DNA from: Haliotis asinina | Taxonomy: Eukaryota; Mollusca; Gastropoda; Lepetellida; Haliotidae | DNA length: 64,000 nucleotides | Direction: 5' to 3' | NCBI RefSeq assembly: GCF_037392515.1 | Contig: NC_090280.1 | Span: 29,393,118-29,457,117, forward strand | Part shown: positions 1 to 11,837 of the stretch, piece after piece | Layout of the letters: the number at the start of each line of letters is the position of its first letter | Numbering within the stretch: position 1 is the stretch's first letter | The notes under the pieces: generated by a model | What the model was told of the DNA's origin: nothing | Databases searched by the model: none | What the model saw: the letters and a program-made list of their open reading frames with translations, nothing else | Translations under genes and position numbers: made by a program

Positions 1-292
1 ATCTACCCAGCTCTGAATACCATATCGCTCACCTTAGAGTAGGAGTGAGCAGAGACCTCAATGCGGATGCAAAACCGCATGCAGTTGAGTTCAATGGTCA
101 GACTTTGTCTTCAGGTTACACCCTGTTTGACTCTATGAAGAATGATGATAGCTTGCGTAAAACAACATGGAACGTTTCGAATTCATGGTTCCAGAATCAC
201 AGGTCTACACAACCAACACCGTCAGCATGACCTTTAATGGAGATGGTGGTCACGTGACATCTGTCGCCCTCGTTGTTGGAAAACTTCAGTAG
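1..292 (+). pseudogene. GH86-like glycoside hydrolase copy 0, C-terminal fragment
   Basis: This is the last ~97 codons of the same enzyme found at 18336-19807. Position 1 corresponds to 19515 and the TAG at 290-292 to the stop ending at 19807, with near-identical bases between. It covers the C-terminal beta-sandwich part (VGVSRDLNADAKPHAVEFNG). A one-base deletion near 177, in the stretch encoding N-V-W-E-F-M in copy 1, shifts the frame, so the open frame ends early at about 230 instead of 292. The rest of the gene lies beyond the left edge. The 3' flank also matches that of copy 1. This is either a recent pseudogene or a sequence error at one base. Confidence 0.75.
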
Positions 293-359
293 ATAAATTT
301 CACTTTGAGAATTTTTGTGCTTGTTTTTATTTCGTATCACACAAGATAAAAGGGGGAGT

Positions 360-1700
360 TGATATTTATAGGCTTAATGACAATATGTCAGCCATATCGT
401 GACTTCAGAATTTATATATTCGTAATAAACTTATTGAAATTATTTTTCAAAATGAGAACAGAGGACAATAAAACCAAATAGAATATCACTGTATCATGAA
501 TTAAGAATTAAGAAAGCATTTCAAATTTGGACAATACAGTGTAAAGCTGGGCTATAAACACTAACTGAAGGTAGATCAACATAGAAGAGACCAAGCTGCC
601 TTACAGTGCCTTTTCCACGTGGCAAAAGGCACCCTAAGAGTTGTGATCAATTTGATTCATATGCAGGTTTATTTTTTGTCACATCGGCAATATTTCAGCT
701 ATATCGTGACGCGAACAATGAATCACCATCAATAAACGTATAAATTAAAAAAAGCAAATATCACAGACAAGGTAAAACTACCAGGTAACCATAATGAGAT
801 ACTGTACAAAGAACAAAACTAAATAAGAACTGGCTATAAATTACCAGGAACTGATGACTGACCGCCATCCCAGGGACCATGGAGATTACGAATGATGTAT
901 GAAGTGATGTTGATTTGGGTACAGAGAAGGGTCCTGATACTCAATACACTCCTGCTTCCAAACTAGACTGTAAAACTCCACACTAAAGACCACGGGGAAG
1001 TACAGTACAATATATTCTACGATTAAAAACATAGTAGCCTTAAATTTACTTTGAAAGGCAAAGTCTAACATACTCTCACTGGAAGACAATTGCATTTACA
1101 ATTCTTTAAATACTTTTTAATCAATCACTAACAATCTCAGTTACTAATCTGAAAACAGCAGTTTTGCAACTCTGAGTCAATGAATTAATATTTAACGTCA
1201 CATCGGCAATAATTGCAACCGTATCGTAACAAAAACAGTCCATATAATGAAAATGAAAACATTTTCAAGTGTAAAACTAGTCCACGACGGGCAATAAAAA
1301 TATACTACAGTATCACAGATATGAACATAAAACTAGCATGAAAAACTACATTATTGTAATTTAAGAAGACAATACGATATAAAATATAGGTTATAGATTG
1401 CCAACAACTGAAGGTTAATCGCTATGCTTGGGTCTATTGGGGTTTACAGTACCTTTGCTACCTGCATGAACCCCAGCTGGATTTCCACCATCCCTTCAGA
1501 CACTGGCGTTCATGCTGAAATTTAGCTCTACATTAAAGTGACAAAAGTACTTCGATTAAAAATCTGGTAGGCTTAAATGTACTTCAAATGTTTTGGGACT
1601 TGTGCATCTTCTTAGAAGGACAATCATCTTACGCTACGGCATCCCCCTTTGAAGGCGTGACCACTAAAATTGAAATCTCTAATTTAAATCACTAAAACTA
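360..1700 (-). repeat. Three LINE 3'-tail fragments in a row
   Basis: Three stretches (about 360-640, 655-1130 and 1185-1700) each read, on the minus strand, as the 3' UTR of the I/Nimb-type LINE described at 1808-7864. They carry the 'ggtgatctacc', 'tatagcc' and 'cgatatggctgaaatattgccgat' type blocks. All three are 5'-truncated and diverged. The first also follows copy 1 (about 19850-20100), so it was present before copies 0 and 1 duplicated. I see no genes here; the short open frames carry no recognisable domain. Confidence 0.6.
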
Positions 1701-1795
1701 AAAATATACTTCTTAACACAAGGTATGAATCACAATTCATCACTCTCACATCAAGACCTCTGTGAGTTGTTATTACTTTAGAATTGACTCAGTTG

Positions 1796-1807
1796 TATTG
1801 TATATGA
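1796..1807. repeat. Target-site duplication, left, of LINE A
   Basis: The 12 bases tattgtatatga occur here and again at 7865-7876, exactly bounding the minus-strand LINE. This fixes the LINE ends at 1808 and 7864. Confidence 0.85.
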
Positions 1808-2340
1808 GTGAGTGAGGGAGTTAATGTTTAACGTCACATCGGCAATATTTCAGCCATATTGTGACGAGAACATTTAACAAAGAAAAGGATTATATGTATA
1901 TTATAAAATCTGTCGGCGAAGGACAGTAAAAGAACTAGAATATCACAATTTAAATTAAAACTAGCGTGGAAAGATAAAACTAATATCACTATTCGGACAA
2001 TACAACATAAAATCCGGCTATAGATTGCCAACAACTGAAGGTAGATCACCATACTAGGGGCCATGGGGACTTACATTACCTTTGCTACCTGCATGGACCC
2101 TAGTTGGATTTACATCATCCCCTCAGCTGTTAGCAATTTAGTCCCATCTAGCCAAATATTAAAAATACACATATGCTACGATTACAAACACTGGAAGTTT
2201 AAACGTACAGGAAATGTGTAGGGACTTACGTACCCTCTCAGGAGGACAATACTTTTACGGTACTTCAACCCCCTTTGAGGGTACAGCCACTAACAATTCA
2301 AGTTGCAGCTTAAAATGCAGCTATGTACAGAATATAATAA

Positions 2341-5300
2341 TCAAAATTCAGTGATGAAATCAATTTCTTTTAAAAAGCCAAGAATTAAATGAGAACTTAC
2401 GGTGTTAAAAAGGTCCTTAATTGTTTTTACACTGAAATATTTGTCCCTTATGATGGAGAATTCAACACAGTCACAAGGGATGCAAAACGGAGGATCCTCA
2501 CCTTTCAGTAGGTATGAATGAGTATATCTAGTGTGGCCAATGCGACATCGTCGTAAAATAACCTCTTCAAATCTGGACTGACAACCCAAGTAAGTATAAC
2601 CAATGTAAGGTTTTATCTCATGTAATTTATTTATTCCCAATTGGGTGTCCCACTTCTTCTGCATCAGATCACGGATATAAGATCTAATGTTAGCTTTATA
2701 ATCAGTGTATGGAATAAGAAGTGGTGTCACAGATTTGTTGAGTGCCGCCTTGGCAGCAAGATCGGCCATTGCGTTACCAGAAATGCCCACGTGGCTGGGT
2801 AACCAACAGAAGACGATGTCGTATTGGCCAGTAGCAAGAGTATTATACAATTCAATAATTTCAATTAAAAGTGGATGTTTACAAGAGATATTTTTAATCG
2901 CCTGAAGGCAAGAAAGAGAATCGGAATAGATTATATATTGTTTACGTTTAGGGTGTCTTTGAATATATTTAAGAGCTGTTAATATGGCGTTAGCTTCAGC
3001 TGTAAAAATAGAACTATTATCGGGTAATCTAGAAGATATTGTTCTGGATCCAATGACAGTGGCACAAGCCACTGCGCCACCGTCCTTGGATCCATCTGTA
3101 AATAAGGGTTTGCAATTGCTATATTTATGTTTTAATTGATGATATTCTTGTTTATATTGTAAGTCATTAGTTTCTGATATTTTAAATGTAGTTAATGTTA
3201 GGTCAACTTGTGGCCTAACTAATTGCCAAGGAGGAGAAGAAAGAAGACGGAAAGGTGATATACCTTCCAGCTCAATACCGGCAGAAGAAATAAATGGTTT
3301 AATTCGGTGCCCAAGAGGTGGAACAAGAGAAGATTTTTTGTTATACAAATCCTCATAAAGGGGATTGAACACACAGTTAAAGGCAGGGTTAGATTCATTA
3401 GAATATAATTTAGTAATATATTGTAAAGACAGTTTTATACGACGTTGAGTAAGAGATGGTTCATCGGCCTAAACGTAGAGACTATCAATAGGTGACGTTC
3501 TGAAAGACCCAAGACAAAGTCTTAAGCCTTGATGGTGGACGGAGTCAAGAAGTTTAAGATTGCTTTTGCAGGCTCCACCATATACGATGGAGCCATAATC
3601 AAGTTTCGAACGCACGAGTGATCGATATAGATGTAAGAGGGTTGCTTGATCCCCTCCCCACTTTGAGTTGGAAACAACTTTCAACAAGTCATCAACAAGC
3701 CTTCAGGCATTTAGGTTTAAGGGACTTAATATGAGGCAGAAATGTTAAGTGGGAGTCAAAGATTAGGCCCAAGAACTTGGCCTCCTTTACAACTTTGATG
3801 GGAGTGCCATCTAGAGATAGTTCAGGGTCTTTATGTGGCTTATATTTTCTGCAAAAATGTATACAATTAGTTTTCGATTTAGAAAATTTAAAGCCGTTTT
3901 CAAGACACCATTTATTCATTTTGTTTAAACACAACTGCAGTTGCCGTTCAATAGTATGCATGTTTTTCCCACGACAAGAAATATTAAAATCATCCACAAA
4001 TAACGATCCATCTATTGAATCGTTTAAAACTTTTGATAAACTATTTATCTTTATGCTAAAAAGTGTGACAGACAGCATACTGCCTTGTGGAACACCCTGA
4101 TCCTGAGTGTAATGATCAGACAGGGTAGAACCCACTCGAACTTGAAACTGTCTATCATTTAAAAAGTTGGCTATAAATTGAGGTAAACGACCTCGCAAGC
4201 CAAAGTCATGTAAATCTCTTAAAATACCATATTTCCATGTTGTGTCATATGCTTTTTCGAGATCAAAAAAGATAGACACAGCATATTGTTTATTAATTAG
4301 TACATTTTTAACAAATGATTCTAAACGCACTAGGTGATCAACAGTACTTCTGTTTTTGCGGAAACCACACTGTATATCTGTTATGAGATTATTTGTTTCC
4401 AAGTACCAAACAAGTCGATTATTTATCATGCGTTCCATGGTCTTGCAAACACAGCTAGTTAATGAAATCGGACGATAATTAGATGGATCCGTATGATCAC
4501 GTCCAGGTTTAGGTATTGGTACTACTATGGCGTCACGCCATGAAGGAGGAAAGTTACCCGATGTCCAAATACCATCAAAAATATTTAGGAGAGTTTCCTG
4601 ACAGGATTCTGGTAAATGTTTCAGGAGTTGATAATGTATGTTATCAGCTCCTGTAGCAGTATCATGAGCTTGATCAAATGCAGTATGGAGTTCATGAATA
4701 GAAAACGTTTCATTATAATCTTCCCCATTATCGGAATTGAAATTAATAGTTTTCTTTTCTTCTTGTTTTTGATATTGCCTGAATTTTGGTACATAATTTG
4801 AAGAGGAAGAATGTTTAGCAAGGGTTTCACCCAGTTTATTAGCAATATCTGATTTATCAGTAAGCAATTGATCTCCATGTTTAAGATGATGGACAGTAGA
4901 TTTAGTACCTTTACCTTTAATTTTCTGGACCATGTTCCACACCTTGGACATGGGTGTCCGAGAGTTTATTTTAGATACATAATTTTGCCAAGATTGGCGT
5001 TTGTTCTGTTTAAAAGTACGCCGTGCTTTAGCATTTAAAATTTTAAATTTATTTAAATTATGCACCATAGGATGGCGACGGAAATAATGTTTTGCTTTTT
5101 TCCTTGCCTTCCTAGCTTGTTTGCACTCATCACTGAACCATGGTTTTCGAATATGGGGAACTGCAGAGGAATTTGGTATACACTCATCAGCTATAGAGTT
5201 CAATTCATCAGAAAAGCATTTAATAGCATCAAGAACGTCAATAAAACGTTCAGGTTTAAGTTTTTCAGCACACAGTGTTTCATATAAAGCCCAGTTAGCC

Positions 5301-5998
5301 TTTTTAAAATTCCGCCTTCATGATGGAGGAACATCAGTTGGAGTTACAGATTTTAGTACAGTAGGAAAATGGTCACTTCCACAGAGGTCATCGTGGACTG
5401 ACCATTCAAATTCATTTATTAGTTCTGAATTTGTGAGTGGGAAGTCAAGAGCAGTATAAGTCCCTGTACCGGGGTGTAAATATGTGTTGGAACCATCATT
5501 ATGAATACATAAATCATTGTCAGAACAAAAGTCCTCCAACAATTTACCATTAGTGTTTGTAGTTACACTACCCCAGAGTGGGTTGTGCCCATTTAAGTCT
5601 CCCATTATAATACAGGGCTTCGGGCGCTGATCATATAGAGCTTGAAGATCAGTTTTGGCAAACGTCGTCGACGGAGAAATATAAAGAGAGCATAGCGTAA
5701 ACGCTACATGTAAAGTAATTCTCACTGCAACAGCCTGCATATTAGTATTAAGTGAAACAGGGCTTTGAATAACGTTTTGTTTGACTAGAATGGATGATCC
5801 GCCAGTGGCCCGATCACCCGGAGGTGCAAAACAGTGATATGCATTAAAATGACGAAGGTTAAATGTATCTGTTTGTTTTAAATATGTCTCTTGGAGACAT
5901 ATCGCTGAAGGTATAAAATCTTGGACTAATAGTTGTAATTCATGTAAATTAGTCCTTAATCCTCTGCAGTTCCACTGTACAATATTAGTGGAATAAAC
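2341..5998 (-). pseudogene. LINE A ORF2: AP endonuclease, reverse transcriptase, RNase H
   Basis: The open frame continues from the ORF1 stop with no early Met. The endonuclease (about 5998-5318) has VQWNCRGL, CLQET, IIMGDLNGHNPLWG and GSDHFP motifs. The RT (5203-3692) shows FRKNRSTVDHL, FFDLEKAYDTT, GVPQGSMLS and a catalytic FVDD in place of YADD. The RNase H (about 3100-2700) has FTDGSKDG, TAEANAI, YSDSLSCL and WLPSHVGISGN. Breaks are a frameshift near 5318, one near 3690, a Glu-to-TAG change at about 3469, and a small deletion after FCIPCD that removes the last zinc-like motif. Without these it would be about 1200 residues. Confidence 0.85.
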
Positions 5999-7318
5999 TA
6001 TCTTTTGGGGGGATTTATTGGGGATCTACCCCGCACTCTTTTAGAGGGCGACAAGCTATGTGCCCTAGAATGGACGTTTTCAGAAACGTCTATGTCTTCA
6101 AGAGACCCGTATTTATTGAACAATTGAATTTTGTTCTGTGACCCTTCAGGAGCTCTTCCACTTTGTTGTTTGGAAGCATCGGGCTTTGGCTTCGATTTAT
6201 TTTTCACAGTTTGTTGACTATCAGCTGTGGATTGAGACTTTGAGTGTGACTGAGATGATGATTTGTGATCAGAAGACGACTTTGAGGTACTAGGAAGTGA
6301 TTCCTCAGTCTGAGATGACGTAGTAGGGGATAAAAGCTGTGGAGAATCGCAGTTGACCCAAGTCAAGGTAGTTTGGCAGCCTGTAGATGATTTTGTTATT
6401 TTAGATCTGGACTCAGATGGTGGTTTTGCGACTGTAGCGTAACTTTCTGTAAGGTCAGATCTTTTTTGCTTCAGAAAAAGAGATGTTTTGGGTATATTTT
6501 ATTCTGTTTATTTCCATTTGCTCTTTCCATATTGGGCACTGTTTTGACGAAGATGAATGGTCGCCTGAGCAGTTGGTGCATTTTCTAAAGTCACTGTCAC
6601 AATCTTCTGTTGTGTGTGTCTTCTCACCACAGTGAGCACACACAACAGACAATGTGTAGGTAGATACACCGTGTCCATATTTCTGGCATTTAAAACACCT
6701 GAGCGGGTTGGGGATGTATGTATCGACCTGAATATTACAGTAGCCTGCCTTCACTGATTTGGGTGCATTTGGAGAGGAAAACGTAAACAGATACGTATAG
6801 GTTTTGATGGTTTCGTTGTTTCTTCGGGTTGAAAAGCGCTTGACGTGGAGTACACCTTGATCCTTCATTTCTGATCCTATATCAAGTTCCGACATATCGT
6901 CAAACAATCGGTCTCGATCCCTAACGATACCTTTGCTTGTGTTCAGGGTTTTGTGAGCAGACACTGTGACGGGAATGCCCACGAAAGATTTGATGTTCAT
7001 CAGGTTGGTGGATTGTTGTTTTTTACTACATTCAACTAATAGTGCACCCGAACGTAATCGTCTAATATTTTTCACATCTCCAGCAATACCTTGAATACCT
7101 TTGGAGACAGCAAAGGGGTTAAGCTTTAAAGGTGTTTTGTCAGGAGTCTCAATCACAACGAAACGCGGCCAATACTCAATCAATGCAGACGGTCTATGGT
7201 CAGTATCATAAGGGTCAGTTTCAAGTAAACGTTTTGTTTTCTTGGGTGGAATTTCATAAGCCATGGTTAGTTTAATTTGGTTCATCATCCGAACTCCCCA
7301 CCCACCACGGAGTATCAC
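5998..7318 (-). pseudogene. LINE A ORF1, nucleic-acid-binding protein with zinc knuckles
   Basis: The first ~287 residues (7318-6455) include a region around residues 208-262 with three CCHC-like knuckles (CFKC..GH, CAHCGEKTH..C, CTNCSGDH..C). In the first knuckle the final Cys is Tyr (STYT here, STCT in the copy at 32.4 kb). The probable start is the Met of MAYEIPPKK, with upstream Met codons also possible. A frame break near 6455 separates this from a Ser/Gln/Lys-rich C-terminal part at 6366-5998. The TAG stop at 6000-5998 overlaps the ORF2 frame by one base. The family role is binding LINE RNA as ribonucleoprotein. Confidence 0.75.
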
Positions 7319-7864
7319 AAGGACAATGCTAAAGCAAGCGGGCCTCCAGCCTGCAGCACCAAGGATACCCGGATGATATACTCTAGTAGAAGAATTATAG
7401 GAAATTAATCTACCAGATTGGCCCTTGAGCCATCGCCTTCTGGCACAAGACTCTAGGCAAAGTTCATATGATCATAATGCACAATACTTAAATGTACAGA
7501 TTAACAATAGTGCCAAGACCAAACTTCAAAATAATTCCAAATGAGATTTCTGCAATGACACACATGTAGTCTATGCACAGGGCTTGGCATGACCAGCCGA
7601 TTGGTTGAATCGGGCCCATTCAACCACCCGTCTAGGTGAAGTAAGGGCCGAAGTGGTGTGTTGGGCAAATGGAACACAGTTAAAAGCCCAACTGCCCTCA
7701 ACCACCAGGATCCCGTCCTCCACCGACACGGGACGCAACCCACGGCAAACAGGTTGCCCAATTTAGTCGCCTCTTACGACAAGCAATGGGGTGCTGTGGA
7801 CGGGAGAAGAGCACTTAGCGTTACCCAGCACCCACCACGAGGAGGTGGCTCTTCATGGGTGCCC

Positions 7865-7876
7865 TATTGTATATGA
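7865..7876. repeat. Target-site duplication, right, of LINE A
   Basis: This is the second copy of the 12 bases at 1796-1807. It directly abuts the LINE 5' end. Confidence 0.85.
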
Positions 7877-8055
7877 AAACTCCTGAACGTTCAAGAGTGT
7901 CGTCGAAGGCATCTATTGAAGAATTCAACTGGAGTGTGAAAATTAAATTTAATTCCTCGCCATTTGCACAAGTCAAAGTAAATTGCAATGCACAAAATGT
8001 AATAGGAATTGACGTAAATTGACTCGTAATTCCGCATGTTTTGAGGGGTGTTTTG

Positions 8056-8188
8056 TTGCATTTCATACATCATATAAGCTTGTTAAAGTGATAACTCAAG
8101 AAAGTTACTTATTGGTACCAACTTTGAGGGAAATCCATCATTTCTTGATTTATCCCCGTAACAAGCTTATATGATGCATGAAATACAA
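8056..8188. repeat. Small foldback (MITE-like) element
   Basis: A 30-base arm at 8056-8085 is the inverted copy of 8159-8188 with two mismatches, leaving about 73 bases between. It contains no coding frame. This is typical of a short non-autonomous DNA element; the target duplication is not clear. The rest of 7877-8830 is AT-rich and holds nothing else I recognise. Confidence 0.55.
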
Positions 8189-8839
8189 GGAAACAAAGAC
8201 ATACGTATTTATGAATGATTAAACTGTTTTCACAATTTACGTAAATTTTTATTACAATTTACCTCAACTAAAATTGTTACAATGTTCGTCAGTGTACGTA
8301 CAATTTACGTGTTTATTAATATTTACGTCAAGTGTATTACAGTTGCCTGCAAGTATTACAATTTGTTTGGGGTTTTTTAATTACAATTTACGTCATAACA
8401 GGCTGTGTTAAAACAACTAGTGTATAGTCTGCATTAGGCTAGTGGGCAGTGGAATATCTACTTAACCCATAAGTCATAAATTACTTAATTCATAAAGTAC
8501 TATGTAACTTGCAAAGGGCATAAGTGTAATGAGTTTGAAATAATCAGTAGACTTTATTATCATTTCGGTTCGTAACCCTAAACTTTCAGTTGCAATAAAT
8601 CAGATTGTGTCCACCCTGAACATTTGCACTGAACTGAACGTCAACTTGAACATTAGCCACGGTGCTGAATGACGAAGTGGGGTTTCTTTCTAACATATGT
8701 ATAAATAACTGTGACATGTGTTCACCAATTCAGACGTGTGGTCACGCGTCACCACACTTACCTTGACACAGACTAACTAAGCTGCTCCTATTGCTCTAAG
8801 GGTCATTGCATTTTGTTGTTTTAAGAAACGTGGGCACGG

Positions 8840-8945
8840 TGGGGGTACACTATGTTGAAGTGGGCCCAGTCTGCAATATGGTTGCTTTGCAGCACTCAGG
8901 AATATTCCAGCTAGATGGCCGCGGTCTGCAGTCTTATCATCCGTT
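8840..8945 (-). mobile_element. SINE fragment in the 5' flank of GH86 copy 1
   Basis: The stretch gcactcaggaatattccagc, with the following ggccgcggtctgca block, matches the 3' part of the SINE seen complete at 41215-41460, in reverse orientation. It lies 120 bases upstream of the copy 1 start codon. It could therefore touch that copy's promoter, which I cannot otherwise define. Confidence 0.55.
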
Positions 8946-9064
8946 TTTTCTACTTATCTCTAATAATGTGTCTATCTAAAACTGTCACGTGCTGTTCTCC
9001 CATGTGTCAAAAAACATTTAACAGTTTCTGCTGGTGAACAGAAGTATCATACTTTCACTGCAAA

Positions 9065-9298
9065 ATGTTCCCCCTGGTCCTTTTCCCTTTGTTGTTGTGT
9101 AGAGCAGCGCTAGCTGACACAACTATCACAATCTACAACGAATGGCTCTCTCAAGGTGGACGTGTCCACTATGAACCTGAAAGATGGAAAAAAATAAACG
9201 GCCTCACCCAACAGAACCTAATTCCAAAGTGTAAATCTATCGCGACGGAGACCGGACGGTGGTTGAACAGAGACGTGAACGACGGCCTTTTTGCAAAT
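9065..9298 (+). CDS. GH86-like hydrolase copy 1, exon 1 (signal peptide)
   Basis: This exon has 78 codons, exactly the length of copy 2 exon 1. It begins with a hydrophobic signal peptide (MFPLVLFPLLLCRAALA) followed by the mature start TTITIYNEWLSQGG. The Met aligns with the inner Met of copy 2, which supports this start. It ends at GCAAAT with a strong GTAAGT donor in phase 0, matching copy 2. The encoded region would be the first strands of the catalytic barrel of a secreted enzyme. The exon itself is intact; the problem in this copy is exon 2. Confidence 0.75.
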
Positions 9299-9431
9299 GT
9301 AAGTACTATGTAAAAGGCCTTGTGCATATATGATTGTATTTTCTATTGGGAAATATCTCCCATGCATGGTGTTATGTACTTGTAGATGATAATATCTGAC
9401 AAACTCTTACAACAATATTGGTTGGTTGGGT

Positions 9432-9526
9432 GGTTAACGCCGCATTCAACGATATTATACCAGTATGGCGGTGGTCTGTAATTAATCGAGTCTGGACCTT
9501 ACCATCCAGTGATCAACAACATGATC
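9432..9526 (-). mobile_element. SINE fragment that replaces the start of exon 2 of copy 1
   Basis: The block from 'cgccgcattcaacgatatta' to 'ccagtgatcaacaacatg' is the 3' half of the SINE found complete at 41215-41460, reversed. It abuts the surviving part of exon 2 directly. The ~50 exon bases that should precede QDHG are gone, so the insertion came with a deletion, or a deletion followed it. Confidence 0.7.
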
Positions 9527-9528
9527 AG

Positions 9529-9622
9529 GACCATGGACGTCAGCAAGCGATATTTGCGACCTACATGAACCAACTGAATGGCTACGGGAATAACATCTCT
9601 AACATGGTCTGGACCTTACACG
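9529..9622 (+). pseudogene. GH86-like hydrolase copy 1, exon 2 remnant
   Basis: It encodes DHGRQQAIFATYMNQLNGYG and then a stretch ending MVWTLHG, aligned with copy 2 exon 2 (QDHALQSKTWATYMRQLNGYG...MVWNIRG). The first ~17 residues of the exon (WPESRSHPGYPDPTYLQ in copy 2) are missing. The 3' end is CACG followed by GCAAGT, a GC-type donor, in the same phase as copy 2. An AG at 9527-9528 would join exon 1 to GAC in frame and skip only the lost residues, so a shortened protein is conceivable. I rate loss of function as more likely. Confidence 0.6.
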
Positions 9623-9814
9623 GCAAGTGAATCAAACGTTTGAAGAGGGATATAATATAGGAGCATATATGGATAGAAAGAAGACAGAGCAGTCAGTGTC
9701 CTAGACGGAATGAATGTTTAGTTTTTTCTTACTTTTCTAATACCTTCATCAATTTTCTAATACCTTCATCAATCATATATGCATTTGTTTCAAGGACCGT
9801 TCTTGTATCCTAAC

Positions 9815-10108
9815 GCATGGTGATATGCCTTCAGTTCCAGGTGATCACATGACCTCTAGTATGGTGATCTACCTTTAGCTGTTGGTGATCTATAGTCTGT
9901 TTTTACGTTGTATTGTCTGAATAGTGATATCGGTTTTGACGTTTCATGCTAGTTTTATTTCTTATTGTGATATTCTAGTTGTTTTACTGTCCTTTGTCGA
10001 CAGGTTTTTACCATATACATAAATACTTTTTTCAAGAATGTTCTCGTCACGATATGGCTGCAATACTGCCGATGTTGAATATTAACTCACTCACTCACTC
10101 ACTCCAGG
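9815..10108 (+). mobile_element. LINE 3'-tail, 5'-truncated, in copy 1 intron 2
   Basis: It matches the 3' UTR of the I/Nimb-type LINE and ends in tcactcactcactcactcc. It is only about 290 bases long and carries no coding part. Confidence 0.65.
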
Positions 10109-11561
10109 TGATCAATAGCCTGCTTTTATGTTACGTGTTGCCCCAATAATAGTTTTACTAGTTTTAACTGTACATGTTGGTTTTTATTCACATGGTGATG
10201 GTCCATGCTAGCCATTCTCGAAACGTCCGTAGCCCTACGAACTTCTTAAGCCCATTCTTACCACATAGGCTATCATCAAAGTTAAGAATAGACCGATCCA
10301 GTCTGTCAATCAAAACTGGCGCATGCGTCGATTTCGGCCAATCAGCAGGCCGGGTGTGCATCGTGAATTTGTTAGACTAATTTCCGGGGTTAATCGAAGC
10401 CTCCGAAGCGATGTGCTTCGAATTATGCCATTCACACTCGTAGTATCTGTTATACATTACTGCAATTTAATGAGTGCCTTCAACAAAACCATTTTGGTGA
10501 AGACAAACAAAATTTAGGTGGATCAAGGAATGCGATAGGCCTCACGATCAGTTAATTGTCGGCACCATCGTTCTCGAAACCTACGTCTGCTCGAAGTTGA
10601 GAATTTGCATGAATTTCCACACTTTCGAACGTTTGCAAAACCATTACCATTTGTATGACAACAACTAGCAGCTTTAGGCTTCGCAAGTGTTATAACACGG
10701 ATAAATTTTGTAAGTACAAAATTGTTTTTGCATAACGTTGTAGTCAATACTGGGCATTGTTTTGGTAGAATTTTGGCACAATTTGTTACATTAAAGAACA
10801 ATGTGATGTATATGGTTGCCTTCGATCTTACATATTCTTAAATTTGTCACACATTTTATGATGTTGTCAAGTTTCAAGAGCACAATCTGAAGGGCTTCTC
10901 TGCAGTATACTATCCGTCAATAGCTCAAAATATTTGAGGAGTAATATTTTTAATTCAAAGGGACAGTGTAAGCAGATGCCTATCACGCAATATCCAAAAT
11001 ATGAAAAGCATTGAGTGTCTATAAGACCATGCCTTAAATATTTCGGAATTTCCAAAAGGAGATGTGGATCGAGACGAAAGCTATGCCAGAAGAATAGTGA
11101 CTTTCTGGAATATTGGAGGGAATTAAATACAATTGTATTTCTTAACGAAGAGAATATTGTTTAATTTTTGTTACAACATAAATTTGTTCATGCAGGAGAG
11201 GTACATTGGTACACTTTAGGAATAATACAGTCATTAAAACTGATAGCAATATATCTTTTAAGGATCTTACATCCTTTAGTAAACGTACATAGAAAGGTAG
11301 TAAAATAAATAATAATATAACCGGTTATAAACAATAATTCCTAACTGACTGACATATTAGATTCGTGTGGTTTGGAAGCAGAACCAGGCATAATTAGACA
11401 ACACTATAGACATGTCATGGCAGAGCAATAGCTTGGCACTAACTTGGCAAATGCTCCGTTTTGGCCACACCCTGGTCAGGCACATATGTGTGATTACACA
11501 AATGTCAGTTTGTGATCAAATCCATATGTAGTTCAGTATATGGGTATTTCAAATGCAATAT
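10109..11561. other. Intron sequence without recognised features
   Basis: This is part of copy 1 intron 2. I see no coding region, known repeat or RNA gene; the short open frames lack domain motifs. Confidence 0.5.
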
Positions 11562-11574
11562 TCCCATACTTTGA

Positions 11575-11822
11575 TAAGACGGTAGGATTCTTTATGGATA
11601 ACAACTGCTTTATTACATATGACGCGACGTTTCGGTATGGATCCTTATACCGTTGTGAAGCAAGGGTGGAGTAATACATCACAGAACAGACTTAAAAACA
11701 TGGACAGGGATAAAGCAATAACAAAATGTAGGTATGAATAAAAGGCGGGGGATTAACAACAACAACAATTGGTGGTAGTAATGATGTGACTATGAGAGGA
11801 AGCCAAAAGTAGCTGTAGCCAA
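11575..11822 (-). repeat. Left terminal repeat of the Penelope-like element
   Basis: It is the inverted counterpart of 12908-13166, about 90% alike. It contains the bases ccgaaacgtcgcgtc on the minus strand, part of a hammerhead-like block. Confidence 0.75.
11621..11660 (-). ncRNA. Degenerate hammerhead-ribozyme-like motif
   Basis: On the minus strand there is a hairpin CGGTAT...ATACCG followed by AAACGTC and GCGTC, as in the stem II-GAAAC core of the hammerhead ribozymes known from Penelope-like element repeats. The partner core CTGATGA is not intact here (CTTCACAA). In the right repeat (about 13071-13110, +) the GAAAC has become GCAAC. It is probably an inactive relic. Confidence 0.4.
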
Positions 11823-11837
11823 ATCCACGGCCTGTCC

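Larger units (their letters stand above)
1808..7864 (-). mobile_element. I/Nimb-type LINE, full length (copy A), 6.06 kb
   Basis: In its own direction the element runs: 5' UTR 7864-7319, ORF1 (zinc knuckles) 7318-5998, ORF2 (endonuclease, reverse transcriptase, RNase H) 5998-2341, 3' UTR 2340-1808 ending in a (TCAC)n-type tail. Identical 12-bp duplications flank it, so it entered by target-primed reverse transcription and is not 5'-truncated. The RNase H domain after the RT and the CCHC ORF1 place it in the I superfamily (I/Nimb); the exact clade is my inference. It has a handful of stops and frame breaks, so it is inactive but fairly young. At least six relatives in this window share its sequence. 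Confidence 0.85.

Noticed and set aside
10087-10107. CRISPR-like or satellite array from the many CACT repeats
   Set aside because: These short runs each sit at the end of a LINE or SINE and are their tails, not arrays with spacers.
10174-10517. Overlapping open frames in copy 1 intron 2
   Set aside because: No domain similarity seen, and they lie between repeats inside an intron.
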